Positions 1 through 8,928 of a stretch of DNA of 64,000 nucleotides are shown here, one piece after another. The stretch lies in assembly GCA_949775045.1 (NCBI GenBank), contig OX459102.1:9271738-9335737 (forward strand), read 5' to 3'. Below the pieces are notes generated by a model. The model saw only the letters and a program-made list of their open reading frames with translations. It searched no databases and was not told where the DNA came from. Each line of letters starts with the position of its first letter. The first letter of the stretch is position 1. Origin of the DNA: Metridium senile (lineage: Eukaryota; Cnidaria; Anthozoa; Actiniaria; Metridiidae). Both the position numbers and the translations under genes were made by a program.

Positions 1-484
1 GTGACATGGTATATGGGATCAGGGATCAGCATTATTATTATTATTATTATTGCTTGGGGATCGGGATCACAGCCACTGGGATCGGGATCATGAGAAAATA
101 TCGCCGAATCAGGGATCAAATTATAATCAGGGATCAGAATCGAAATAAAATTTGAGGGGTGGCGAATGGTACCTTCAAACTGACGCTAAGTCTCGGAGTC
201 TCGAATTTTCTAAATTGTTGGTCTCAAAATCTCATTTTTTAAAAACGACAGTCTCGGAGTCTCGAATTACTGACAAGGCTAATATGTTCTACGTTATGTT
301 TACATTTCCGAAAAAATGTATAATTTAAGCATAATTAGATTAGATAGTAAGGTGTTGATAGATAGTAAAATCTCGTTCTCGGAAAACGTAAAGCAAAAAA
401 TCTCGGTCTCGAATTTTGAAAATTTGACGATCCAAATTTTGGTCAGAAATACGGGACCACGTGTAAAAAAATATACCATGTCAC
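1..484. repeat. Element with 14-bp inverted ends at window edge
   Basis: The first 14 bases (GTGACATGGTATAT) recur as an exact inverted copy at 471-484. Inside are several degenerate GGGATCA boxes, a short (ATT)n run near 34-51 and a twice-repeated GTCTCGGAGTCTCGAATT box (191-208 and 258-275). This looks like a small non-autonomous transposon. The window starts at its end, so its target duplication cannot be read. No coding sequence is seen. Confidence 0.45.
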
Positions 485-929
485 AACCCTGCTGCTATGT
501 ATTTTGAGCAGCTAGCTCGCCGCTTTGCGCGTCTCAAAATACGTGGCAGGGAGAAAGTTAGTCAAGCCCGGCTTGTAACCAGGGTAGATAAAGCTCTACA
601 ATTAGCTGTAAATATTGATCTGAAGTGATTCACTTGTCCCAACATATACGTGTCGAACAGACTTGGCTCTCGTTAATTACACAAAGTTTATAATTCATTG
701 TGATGTTTTAAGCTTATCACTAATATATCATCGTATAATCGTGAGCCCAGGAGAATATCACCAATACGATTTCATTCATTTATTATTGAGTTATATATTT
801 ACATAATTAATAATTGCACCGTTTTTTAATTAGTACTATTGATAATTGTAGATACATTTTTTCGAATCTGCATGATAATTAATTATAAAAGGGTATTATC
901 TGTCTCGTTTTTATGGAAATCAGTGGACG
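485..929. other. Intergenic DNA, no feature seen
   Basis: AT-rich DNA with no supported gene, RNA or repeat structure by eye. Confidence 0.5.
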
Positions 930-1230
930 TGTTAAATCAGGCATTATGTTTGTGCGCGCGCTCCTTACGCCATGCACGTACCCACGTTTAAAATTTGAGA
1001 AAAGAGCACAAATCAGTTTGGAATAAGCTGGATTCAACAATCTTTTTTCAGTATATTATTAATAAAAAAAATCGCACGATATTCTCGTACAATTCGCAAT
1101 TCATAGATACTCGTAATGTTTTGAAAGTAAACAAATTAGACTCGCCTAAAGGCTCGTCCAATTTTGAAATCTTTCAAAACATCACTCGTATACCTATTAA
1201 TTTACGAATTGTACTCAAGATCGTGCGATT
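930..1230. repeat. Tail of a duplicated unit, palindromic at its right end
   Basis: Positions 930-1187 match 6220-6480 and 18450-18716, which form the downstream end of the sulfotransferase units. Positions 1066-1230 also fold back on themselves: an arm starting AAATCGCACGAT returns inverted and ends ATCGTGCGATTT. The match suggests that a further unit lies left of the window. Confidence 0.6.
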
Positions 1231-1609
1231 TCCGTCAGAAAATTTGGAATAACAAATATACCGATTTTTTATGAAAACTGGTTTGACTGACAAGAATGTC
1301 ATTTTTATATCGAGCACGCCAAAATGAAAAATTTTTGTATAACGTGAGTCGTTATTTAAAAACAAATATCGTGCAAAGACATGGCTATAAATAAAAGGAC
1401 ATATGATCGTGCAAAGAAATGGCTTAAAATCAAAGGACATATAATTCATAATGTTAACACCTCGTTGTCTGTGGTTAATGTTTTGTTCATCATGGGAGGG
1501 GATGGATGGGAAATGAATATATATCTATTCAGTTTACGGTCTTTTTAATCTTTTTATAAAATATAACTATTATCATACATCTACGGAGCCCCTAAAGAGT
1601 CATCTCGCT
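1231..1609. repeat. Upstream block shared with unit 2
   Basis: From about 1447 to 1573 (AACACCTCGTTGTCTGTGG onward) the sequence is nearly identical to 14091-14217 upstream of the second sulfotransferase. Positions 1231-1446 have no recognised feature beyond two similar CATATGATCGTGCAAAG-type boxes. Confidence 0.6.
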
Positions 1610-1775
1610 TTTTTTCTTTCGCTACTATGTCGACATATATGTGGACATATATCTCGACTTTTGAACCAAGTCGACATATATATATATATGTGGACATATA
1701 TCTAAACTTTTGAACCAGGTGGTTGACATATATGTCGCGATATATATGTCGTCATAGTAGCGAAAAAAAAAAAGC
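1610..1775. repeat. AT-rich palindrome
   Basis: The arms read CGCTACTATGTCGACATATATG on the left and its near-complement ending CATAGTAGCG on the right. Several GACATATATGT boxes lie between them. It is absent from the matching place in unit 2, so it is probably a MITE insertion specific to unit 1. Confidence 0.5.
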
Positions 1776-2004
1776 ACCTCGTGTAATCCTTTTTAAGCAT
1801 GTTAAATACAAAAAAATACAATCAACTAGCTTTATGTATAAACACTTGGTATTATGACAAGTTGAAAACATATAATCATATCCTTTATTTAGTAGAATTT
1901 TTTAAAAAGACCCCAAACTAGCCAGGGCAAACAATCTTAATTCTTGGCAGGGGGTATTTTCACAAGAAATTGAAACAAAGGCCTTAACCTACTTGAGTTT
2001 GTTT
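1776..2004. repeat. Upstream block shared by all three units
   Basis: The sequence beginning CACCTCGTGTAATCC matches 14285-14513. Its later part (from GAAAACATATAATCATATCC) matches 20032-20153 before sulfotransferase 3. It is part of the duplicated unit, and no gene is seen in it. Confidence 0.65.
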
Positions 2005-2580
2005 TGCTACGAGTAGTTACTCATGTTTACAAGGCCTTAAGATGGCCTTAGTCCTAACTATATTAGTAATATGTTCAAGTCAATATCAACTATGTCAAAA
2101 CGTACCACTAGGAGTTCAACTAACAATAATTTATGGTTGCCTATAATGCTAAATTATCCATTACAAGAAACGGTCTCCGCTATAATGGAGCAGTATTGTA
2201 TAATAGTCTACTTGAGATATTAGATCTGCAAAATCAATAAACATTTTCAAAGAAAAATCATATAAATACTTTTTGGACATGCATGTTATCTCTTCCTAGA
2301 ACTTATTTAATGTGAAATTACATTTTATGTATATATTCTCTATTTCATATCTAAATTCTTATATAATGTATTATTCAAATGTTTAGATATAGCATATGTC
2401 TTTTATCAATATTATTATTTAATTTATTTATTTTTACTTCTATACAAATTATTTATTTAATTTTCTTCCCTAAAAGGCCCAGTGTAAGATTAGCTTTGCT
2501 AAACTGGTGTATTTTATCAATACTTTTTAAACCTTCTTTAAATAAAGCTCATCAATCAATCAATCAATCAATCAATCAAT
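2005..2580 (+). mobile_element. 5'-truncated non-LTR retrotransposon 3' end with (ATCA)n tail
   Basis: Unit 2 runs straight from TACTTGAGTTTGTG to the GGAAAGCCGGCCAC block, whereas unit 1 has about 575 bp in between. The insert ends in AATAAAGCTC followed by repeated ATCA, typical of CR1/L2-like LINE tails. Frameshifted translation gives pieces such as TRSSTNNNLWLP and YNGAVLYNSL, which resemble the extreme C-terminus of LINE reverse transcriptases. It is a dead 3' fragment. Confidence 0.65.
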
Positions 2581-2777
2581 GGAAAGCCGGCCACTTTAAT
2601 ATCTGCCGGCTTTTTTTTTTTGTGGTCATGGATTCGGATAAAATCTTATTAAGAATTTCCCAATTAAATTTATCAATTTTTAATTTTTCACTACAGCTTG
2701 TGTAAAGCAGTCATTCAGTGTTAACAAGTACTGTCGCAAGTTCTTTTTGGCTAGCTGCAAACTTCTCAAATTCTCAT
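2581..2777 (+). promoter_or_regulatory. Proximal upstream region of sulfotransferase 1, with possible 5'UTR splice acceptor
   Basis: A GC-rich hairpin (AAGCCGGC...GCCGGCTT, near 2583-2611) is followed by a T-run. A pyrimidine-rich tract then ends in ACAG at 2693-2696, 81 bp before the ATG. Unit 2 has the same CAG and unit 3 has AAG at this place. This may be the acceptor of a non-coding first exon; no TATA box was identified. Confidence 0.3.
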
Positions 2778-4031
2778 ATGATTTCATACGGCCGGAGGCT
2801 TTTCTGTCGGTTCCATTTTCGGCCGATATTATTGTTTATTGTTCTTTTGGCTCTAATCTGCTGTGTTTTCCTTCTTAAAGAAAATGAAAATATCGTCACA
2901 CAAAGAGAGAATGAAGTTCTAGAAGAAGATGTAGTGACAACTCAAAGCACCGAAAAAGAAACTGAGCAAGCGCATGTGGGTGACGAAGACAAAAAGAAAC
3001 TACAAAACTTGATCATTGTGACACACGGTCGTTCAGGATCGACTTTCCTTGGAAATATTTTTAATCATCACCCTAACGTGTTTTATTTGTTTGAACCTTA
3101 CCAAACAGTAGAACGACTTCATCACGGCGGTAGGGAACCCGAAAACGAAGATTACCAAGCGAAAGGTTTTCAATGGATGAAAGGCGTATTTCAGTGCGAC
3201 TTCGTGTCACTTGATCACGTGAAAGACCTGCAAGGGTATTTCCAGAAAATATACCCAGAGAGCGACGATAATCCAATGAAAAGTCTCTCACTGCTTTCGC
3301 CACCGTTCTGTCCTTACAACATAACGGATCCATTATGGTCAGTGGAAAGCTGTCCCCCGCTGGATAAGAAAACTTTGGAGGAGACATGCAAATCTAAGTA
3401 CAGCCTAACGGTGGCGAAAGGACTAATGTCAAGGATGCCTGGCGAAAATATCAAGCATTTGTTATCGATTTGCGATACCGATCAATTTGACTGCAAGTTT
3501 ATTTTCTTGGTTCGTGATCCACGTGGTATAATCCCTTCTTCAAAAGCTGTTGGGTTTTACCGTGACAAAGATTCAGTCCGGAGTGGGACAAAAAGATTTT
3601 CCCAGAAAATATGCGGAATGACGGAAAACAACTTGAATATCATTCGCTCTTTGTCGCCAGTAGAAAAGAAGCGATTCATGCTGATACGTTATGAAGACCT
3701 GGCAGAAAATCCTATGAAGGTTTTACCAAGTTTAATGGAATTTGCAGGGCTGCCCGTGGATGAGAGTCTGAAAAAGTGGCTATATCTCGCCTCACACCTC
3801 CCCGAAACAAAGAGCGAAAGACAAGCTGCGAGATGGCGCCTAGACTCATGGAAAGGGGCACAAAGATGGCGCTGGAAAGTGGGCAATGACGTCATCCAAG
3901 TTATTGAAAATACTTGTAGTCACGTGATGAGTGTGCTGGGATATAAAGCTGTGGGTGAATCGTACGAATTACAAAATAATTTAACAGTTCGTTTGTTTGA
4001 GGACACATACGAAGCTCTTCAATGGTTCTAA
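2778..4031 (+). CDS. Carbohydrate sulfotransferase, copy 1 (CHST1/3-like, type II Golgi membrane)
   Basis: The product is 417 aa in a single exon. It should transfer sulfate from PAPS to sugar hydroxyls of glycans in the Golgi lumen; the acceptor sugar cannot be read from the sequence. A short basic cytoplasmic tail precedes a membrane segment (residues 17-33), then an acidic stem. The 5'-phosphosulfate loop is GRSGSTFLG (84-92), followed by the VFYLFEP block typical of Gal/GalNAc/GlcNAc 6-O-sulfotransferases. The 3'-phosphate site is VRDPRGIIPSS (245-255). Length matches vertebrate CHST1 (about 410 aa). The reading frame is open 20 codons further upstream but without an ATG, so the ATG at 2778, shared by all three copies, is chosen. 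It differs from copy 3 at nine residues (about 98% identity). A MITE starts a few bases after the stop, and no AATAAA is seen in the next ~300 bases. Confidence 0.93.
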   Translation: MISYGRRLFCRFHFRPILLFIVLLALICCVFLLKENENIVTQRENEVLEEDVVTTQSTEKETEQAHVGDEDKKKLQNLIIVTHGRSGSTFLGNIFNHHPNVFYLFEPYQTVERLHHGGREPENEDYQAKGFQWMKGVFQCDFVSLDHVKDLQGYFQKIYPESDDNPMKSLSLLSPPFCPYNITDPLWSVESCPPLDKKTLEETCKSKYSLTVAKGLMSRMPGENIKHLLSICDTDQFDCKFIFLVRDPRGIIPSSKAVGFYRDKDSVRSGTKRFSQKICGMTENNLNIIRSLSPVEKKRFMLIRYEDLAENPMKVLPSLMEFAGLPVDESLKKWLYLASHLPETKSERQAARWRLDSWKGAQRWRWKVGNDVIQVIENTCSHVMSVLGYKAVGESYELQNNLTVRLFEDTYEALQWF

Positions 4032-4038
4032 AATACAA

Positions 4039-4330
4039 TATACACCCTTTCCGACAAACTTTGTCACCTGTCGAAAAGCAAACAATTAAGCTAGTGGCGC
4101 AAAGGATTATGGATCAGTTCGGAATCGGAACGTCGTTCTTGTTGTTTGATAAATCAAAACGGTCATTTCTCAATAACAAATTGACAAGTGTAGCAATGTG
4201 GCCATGAAATCCCTGTGTCCTAATAAGATTTACAGAGCTAGGTTACCCATGGTCCCCTGCGCTAGGCTTTTCCCTTCCCTTGTAGGCTTTTCCCTTCACG
4301 GGTGACAAAGTTTCTCGGAAAGGGTGTATA
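4039..4330. mobile_element. MITE in the 3' flank of sulfotransferase 1
   Basis: Inverted ends of about 35 bp (TATACACCCTTTCCGA... and ...TCGGAAAGGGTGTATA) lie either side of a short core with a duplicated AGGCTTTTCCCTTC box. The element begins about 8 bp after the stop codon, and the same is seen in copies 2 and 3, so it inserted before the duplications. If the transcript runs through it, it would form a long hairpin in the 3'UTR. Confidence 0.7.
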
Positions 4331-4412
4331 ACTCAATCTTGTAACTAGGACTGGTACAGTCTCGCGATACACGAAATGAATGAAATCTTAGCTTGCTGCT
4401 CACTGGAGAGGA

Positions 4413-5550
4413 GAGGAACGGATCAGAAAGGAGGGAAAGGATAAAATTAGAGGTAAAAGGAAGAATTAAAATATAGGGAGGAGGGAGAAGGTTGATTTTA
4501 CCTAATTAATTTTTGAACTATAGGGGCTAGGTCGTATAGAGTACTAAAGTGTGACGTCACGAAAAAATAAAAGGAGAGGAACGGATCAGAAAGGAGGGAG
4601 AAGGTAAAATTAGAGGGAAAAAGAAGAATTAAAATATAGGGAGGAGGGAGAAGGTTGACTTTCCCTAATTAGTTTTTGAACTATAGGGGCTAGGTCGTAT
4701 AGAGTACTAAAGCACGAAGGGAACTTAACTGGGAAGAGTTAAATCATCGTAGACACTATCATCGATGTTTGTATGTTTTCAAATGCAAGAACAATTTGCA
4801 ATCCTCTAATCTGATGTTCACCAAATTAAATAAGCATGGACATAACACAAGGCATGGAAACGAGTATCGTTTACCAACAGTAAAAACAAATTGGGGGAAA
4901 CAAAGGCTGTCATATCATGCCATTAAGGAATGGAACACTCTAAGTGAGGCTGTTAAACAATCCTCAAAAATTTCCCAGCTTAAGTCTTTTTTCTAAACCA
5001 ACTATTTAACTGTTTATTTAATATTTACATTTTTGCATTATTAATTGTATTTTTTCTCACTTTGTATCGATAATTTGCCTTCTTCATTTTAACTACGTCA
5101 TATGGTATATATAATTAGTTTACAGGACCTTCTTGAAAATCACTAATGTGAAGGAGCATCCTGTTAAAATATCATTAAATAAATAAAAATAAATAAGTGT
5201 GATGTCACGAAAAAATAAAAGGAGAGGAACGGATCAGAAAGGAGGGAGAAGGTAAAATTAGGGTGAAAAAGAAGAATTAAAATATAGGGAGGAGGGAGAA
5301 GGTTGAATTTACCTAATTAATTTTTTGAACTATAGGGGCTAGGTCGTATAGAGTACTAAAGTGTGACGTCACGAAAAAATAAAAGGAGAGGAACGGATCA
5401 GAAAGGAGGCGGGAGAAGATAAAATTAGAGGGAAAAAGAAGAATTAAAATATAGGGAGGAGGGAGAAGGTTGATTTTACCTAATTAATTTTTGAACTATA
5501 GGGGCTAGGTCGTATAGAGTACTAAAGTGTGATGTCACGAAAAAATAAAC
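4413..5550. repeat. 161-bp minisatellite, four units, interrupted by a LINE tail
   Basis: Units start near 4413, 4575, 5221 and 5384, each with GAGAGGAACGGATCAG, a purine-rich stretch, GGGGCTAGGTCGTATAGAG and a terminal GTGACGTCAC palindrome (GTGATGTCAC in some). Unit 2 of the gene array has three copies and unit 3 has one. The GTGACGTCAC box contains a full CRE (TGACGTCA); any regulatory role is only a possibility. Confidence 0.75.
4713..5197 (+). mobile_element. 5'-truncated LINE 3' end in the minisatellite
   Basis: The insertion splits a minisatellite unit after GTACTAAAG. An open stretch (4769-4996, 75 aa) contains HNTRHGNEYRLP, RLSYHAIKEWNTL and SQLKSFF, which matches the C-terminal tail of non-LTR reverse transcriptases. 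After the stop comes a 3'UTR with a repetitive AAATAAATAAAAATAAATAAG tail. It shares its position with 16683-17167, so the insertion predates the duplication. Confidence 0.7.
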
Positions 5551-5946
5551 TTTGGCTTAATTTAACACGTTTTGGTTGTCAATATCGTGGACAATCAAAA
5601 AAGACGTTCACATGACACTCCACGGTGACGAGTATTGGTCAAATAGCAGATGAGATATGGCCACTTGAATATATGATTTCCCATTACAAATCACTGTAAT
5701 TTAAGCTCTGTTCCAAAACGGTTTGGAACTGACCCGAAAATACAATGTTTTGTATGGGCAATTATATATATTTATAAAATTTTTGGTATCTAACGCGCGC
5801 TCTGATTGGTTGATGGCCATGTCTATATGAGAGAACAGAGAATGAAAATGACGAATGCTAGCTGTCGCGCGCTCTGATTCTGACGTGTTTACGAACATTC
5901 GGTAGAAAAGTTTTCTCTGCATTTTGTTTGCGAAAAAATTTCATAA
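5551..5946. repeat. Duplicated unit sequence
   Basis: Shared with 17335-17640 and, in part, 27430-27660. It contains GCGCGCTCTGATTGGTTG-type boxes with CCAAT motifs. Unit 3 lacks the part from about 5770 to 6137, suggesting that stretch is inserted DNA. No gene is seen. Confidence 0.5.
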
Positions 5947-6137
5947 AAGAAATATAAAACGGCCGCTTGTGTCTATGTACTGTGATATAAACACGCTGGG
6001 AGATGTAGAGCACTCAAGAAGCAAGAGAAACACTCGCTGCGCTCGTGTTTCTAAGCTAGCTTGCTTCTCTCGTGCTCTACCATCTTCAGCGTGTTTATAT
6101 CACAGTACATAGACACGCGCGCCGTTTTATATTTCTT
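5947..6137. mobile_element. Near-perfect palindromic MITE
   Basis: Two arms of about 87 bp run from AAGAAATATAAAACGG to the inverted CCGTTTTATATTTCTT, around an 11-bp core TCGCTGCGCTC. The arms contain TGTACTGTGATATAAACACG and its complement. The same element is at 18182-18368, and a relative with other internal sequence is at 17888-18074. Non-coding. Confidence 0.75.
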
Positions 6138-6488
6138 AAATATAATTATAGCTGCTATTGGACGAATTTGGGTCAAATTTGCTGTGTGAACGTCTTTTGG
6201 TTTATGATCTTTGACCAATTGCAGTGCGTGTTAGATCATGCATTGTGTTTGTGCTCCTTACGCCACCCACGTTTGAAATTTTAGAAAAAAGCACAAATCA
6301 GTTTGGAATAAGCGTGCGCGAGCTTGATTCAACAATCTTTTTTCAGTATATTATTAATAAAAAATCGCACGATATGGTCGTACAATTCGCAATTAATAGA
6401 TACTCGTAATGTTTTGAAAGTAAACAAATTAGACTCGCCTAAAGGCTCGTCCAATTTCAGCTGAAATCTTTCAAAACATCACTTATTA
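6138..6488. repeat. Downstream end of unit 1 up to the 7-kb insertion
   Basis: Matches 18369-18721 and 930-1187. It contains one arm of the palindrome seen at 1066-1230. The last three bases (6486-6488, TTA) are the target duplication of the adjacent element. Confidence 0.65.
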
Positions 6489-7285
6489 TAGTCCGGCTGC
6501 TAACGATCAAAAATGTTCGTTTTGTGATAAAAGCATGAAACTTGACCAAATTACTAACTTCACCAAGGCGATCATTTTGTGATATGGGGCCATTCGAAAT
6601 AGACGCTCGAAACCGAGTACTGCGCATGCCCTAAAATAGATGTGCATGGAAGCGAGGCTTCACCAAAATATTTAATTTAACTGATCTAATCTTCATCTAT
6701 ATTGAAGTATCTTAACTGAAATGTGTTACAGGTAAGTTCATGTGTTAGTTTTTGCCCCGAAAGTCGTCACGTGATTGGTCACGTGACTGTGAGATTTTAT
6801 ATTTTTGTGATTTTTTGATTAAAATATAGGGAGACGCAACTATTATTTTAGCATATTTTATGACAGTTAATAGGTTATAAGAATAATATCAGTGAAATTT
6901 ACTTTACCAATACACTGGAAAATTTACTATAGAATTGACTTTGCTATATAGGTGGACGTACAATATATTTGTAACCACTGTTATCATATGATCCGTCTTT
7001 TGCCCGGCGCGCGCTCTTAAGAAAACCATCGAAAAAAGTTACGTGATGGGGTCCCCGTACGGCTTTTTCACCTGGTCCGTACAAACACGTACGGACCCGC
7101 TACTCGAAATGGCTTCCTCAATCAATCAAACTAAATTTAAAAAATTGGGTCATATGCGCTCTGTCCATACGTCATGACCGCGAGCCAAATATTTTCCCGT
7201 ACGGCCCTCTTACTCAGTCAATAAGTACTTATTTTATTAGAACAAAGAAGAACAAAGTTTTTGTCTTTTTTGTCAACTATGTATA

Positions 7286-7382
7286 GGATAATGGATGAGC
7301 TCCGAAGCTTATTGAAAATAATGACCGAGCGCGCAGCGCGGGGTCATTATTTGCAATAAGCCGAGGAGCGAGGCCATTATCC
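7286..7382. repeat. Palindromic MITE
   Basis: The arms GGATAATGGATGAGCTCCGA... and ...GAGCGAGGCCATTATCC surround a GAGCGCGCAGCGC core. Relatives with the same GAGCGCGNAGCGC centre occur elsewhere (for example 57041-57205). Non-coding. Confidence 0.6.
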
Positions 7383-7548
7383 CATTTAATATACATTCTC
7401 ATTGTTTTCGAAGGAAAACCACTTACTAACAATTCCCAAAGGGTCCATTTACTAACCTATTTTTCTTGTCCGTCCCATGGGACCAATGTCTTTTGTAACA
7501 AGTATCAAGAAAAAGACATTTCGTTTTTAATTAAACCAAAACTGACAT

Positions 7549-7625
7549 CGGTTGGTCAGATAGCATACAGCGTTAGGTGTAGGAATTCGAAGGCAGAGAT
7601 TGCGGCCGGTTCGAATCTCGTTGTC
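7549..7625 (+). repeat. Possible tRNA-derived SINE head
   Basis: A B-box-like GGTTCGAATCT (7609-7619) lies about 50 bp after a weak A-box-like GTCAGATAGCATA. No acceptor stem pairs, so a tRNA gene is unlikely. Confidence 0.25.
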
Positions 7626-8334
7626 TAAGTCTTAAGTCTAAGTATCATATCTTTTCAAAGTATCTTTCAAATCTCGATCTGGACATGAGCGATAGGATAC
7701 ATGACGTTCGTGAAGGAAGACATTATTTGCTTCAAAACTAATATAGAACATATAAAAAGTATGAATAAATGAACTACTTACCTGTTGCTTGACCCCGGGT
7801 GTTTGACTCTATTCCTTCGAAGTCCTTCGAGTTGTATTTTAAATATGGCGGCTACAATACTGATTTAATTTTATACAGGCCTAGTCTCTCACGGACTATA
7901 AGCTTATTACGTCATACATTCGCCCCTCGAAGCTATAACTACACTGGGTATACGGTAGGAAGTCTTAACTCGGCTTTCGTGCTATGCTGTAAGAACTTTG
8001 CAATGCAATCTTCCATATAAGGCAATGTACCATGCAATGTTCTAGGGTGGGGTAATTAATGTACGTTCTAGGGTAGGGTAAGGCACAAGTTTTCAATGAC
8101 CGCGGAATCATAATATTTGCAAAATTCAGTTTATTGTAGCAAGAGCCACCGCCGAGAGCTATATGCATCAAAATAGTTTATGGTTTTTACATTTATATTT
8201 TCTATATTATTTTACGACCAGACGACGCAATTATAAAATGTCGAGGAGCTGTTGTTACTTTGAGAACTGCACATTTAATAGTGTCTTCTTTTTATAAAAA
8301 AAAGAAAAATACATGAGATGAAAAATATGTTTTT

Positions 8335-8470
8335 ACTCGTGCCCAGGCCTATGGCCGGCACGAGTCTTAAAATGCAACGCCGTACGTCTGTCTTTGGTTT
8401 CCACGTCGAAGATTTTGAAATCGAGGCGATAACACCCAGGATTCTTTGCGACATTAGCACGTGGTCAAAC
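8335..8470. repeat. Repeat shared with 44424-44510
   Basis: Begins ACTCGTGCCCAGGCCTATGG with an internal GTGCC...GGCAC hairpin, followed by CACGAGTCTTAAAATGCAACG and a TTTGGTTTCCAC box. The same run is found 36 kb away. It is an unnamed dispersed repeat. Confidence 0.5.
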
Positions 8471-8506
8471 TAGCTACACAAAGCTACACTTAGTGTTGAC
8501 ATTAAG

Positions 8507-8654
8507 CAATTATTGGATGAGGTTGAGTATGATATCGTAAATTATCAAGACCGAGGTCTGTGTTATCTGCCGAAGCCTCCTGGCTGAGGCAGATAATACT
8601 GACTCGAGGTCTTGATAATTTACGATATCATGCGAAAACCGAATTCAATAATTG
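8507..8654. repeat. Palindromic MITE
   Basis: Arms run from CAATTATTGGATGAGG to AATTCAATAATTG, containing GATATCGTAAATTATCAAGAC and its inverted copy around a CCGAAGCCTCCTGG centre. Non-coding. Confidence 0.6.
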
Positions 8655-8769
8655 TTTTATTATACATTTTTTAAAGTAAAAGTACAATTATAATCAGGTA
8701 AAAGAGACAATAACAAGCAAATCTCGCTGCCATTTTCACATCAACTCCCTAAGAACGGAGAGAGCCTGG

Positions 8770-8818
8770 GAACTTGACAGTGATAACTACAGACAATACA
8801 ATTATCACTGTCAAGTTC
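8770..8818. repeat. Perfect 17-bp hairpin
   Basis: GAACTTGACAGTGATAA (8770-8786) is followed, after a 15-nt loop, by its exact complement (8802-8818). It may be a minimal foldback repeat or a small-RNA-like hairpin; its role is unknown. Confidence 0.5.
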
Positions 8819-8928
8819 ACATGCTATTCAGATTTAGCCGTGTGCTCTCAGCCAATCAGATTCAATGTAGTTAGTAAAATGTATAATAATGTGAGTTGTT
8901 GGCTGCCGAATCTATCGTGAAACTGCCT

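Noticed and set aside
3073..3387. 104-codon antisense frame, conserved in all three sulfotransferase copies
   Set aside because: Conservation is explained by the sense gene; no start context or family match.
8280..8460. Small minus-strand frame inside the 7-kb element
   Set aside because: Lies in a dispersed repeat and has no recognisable protein features.
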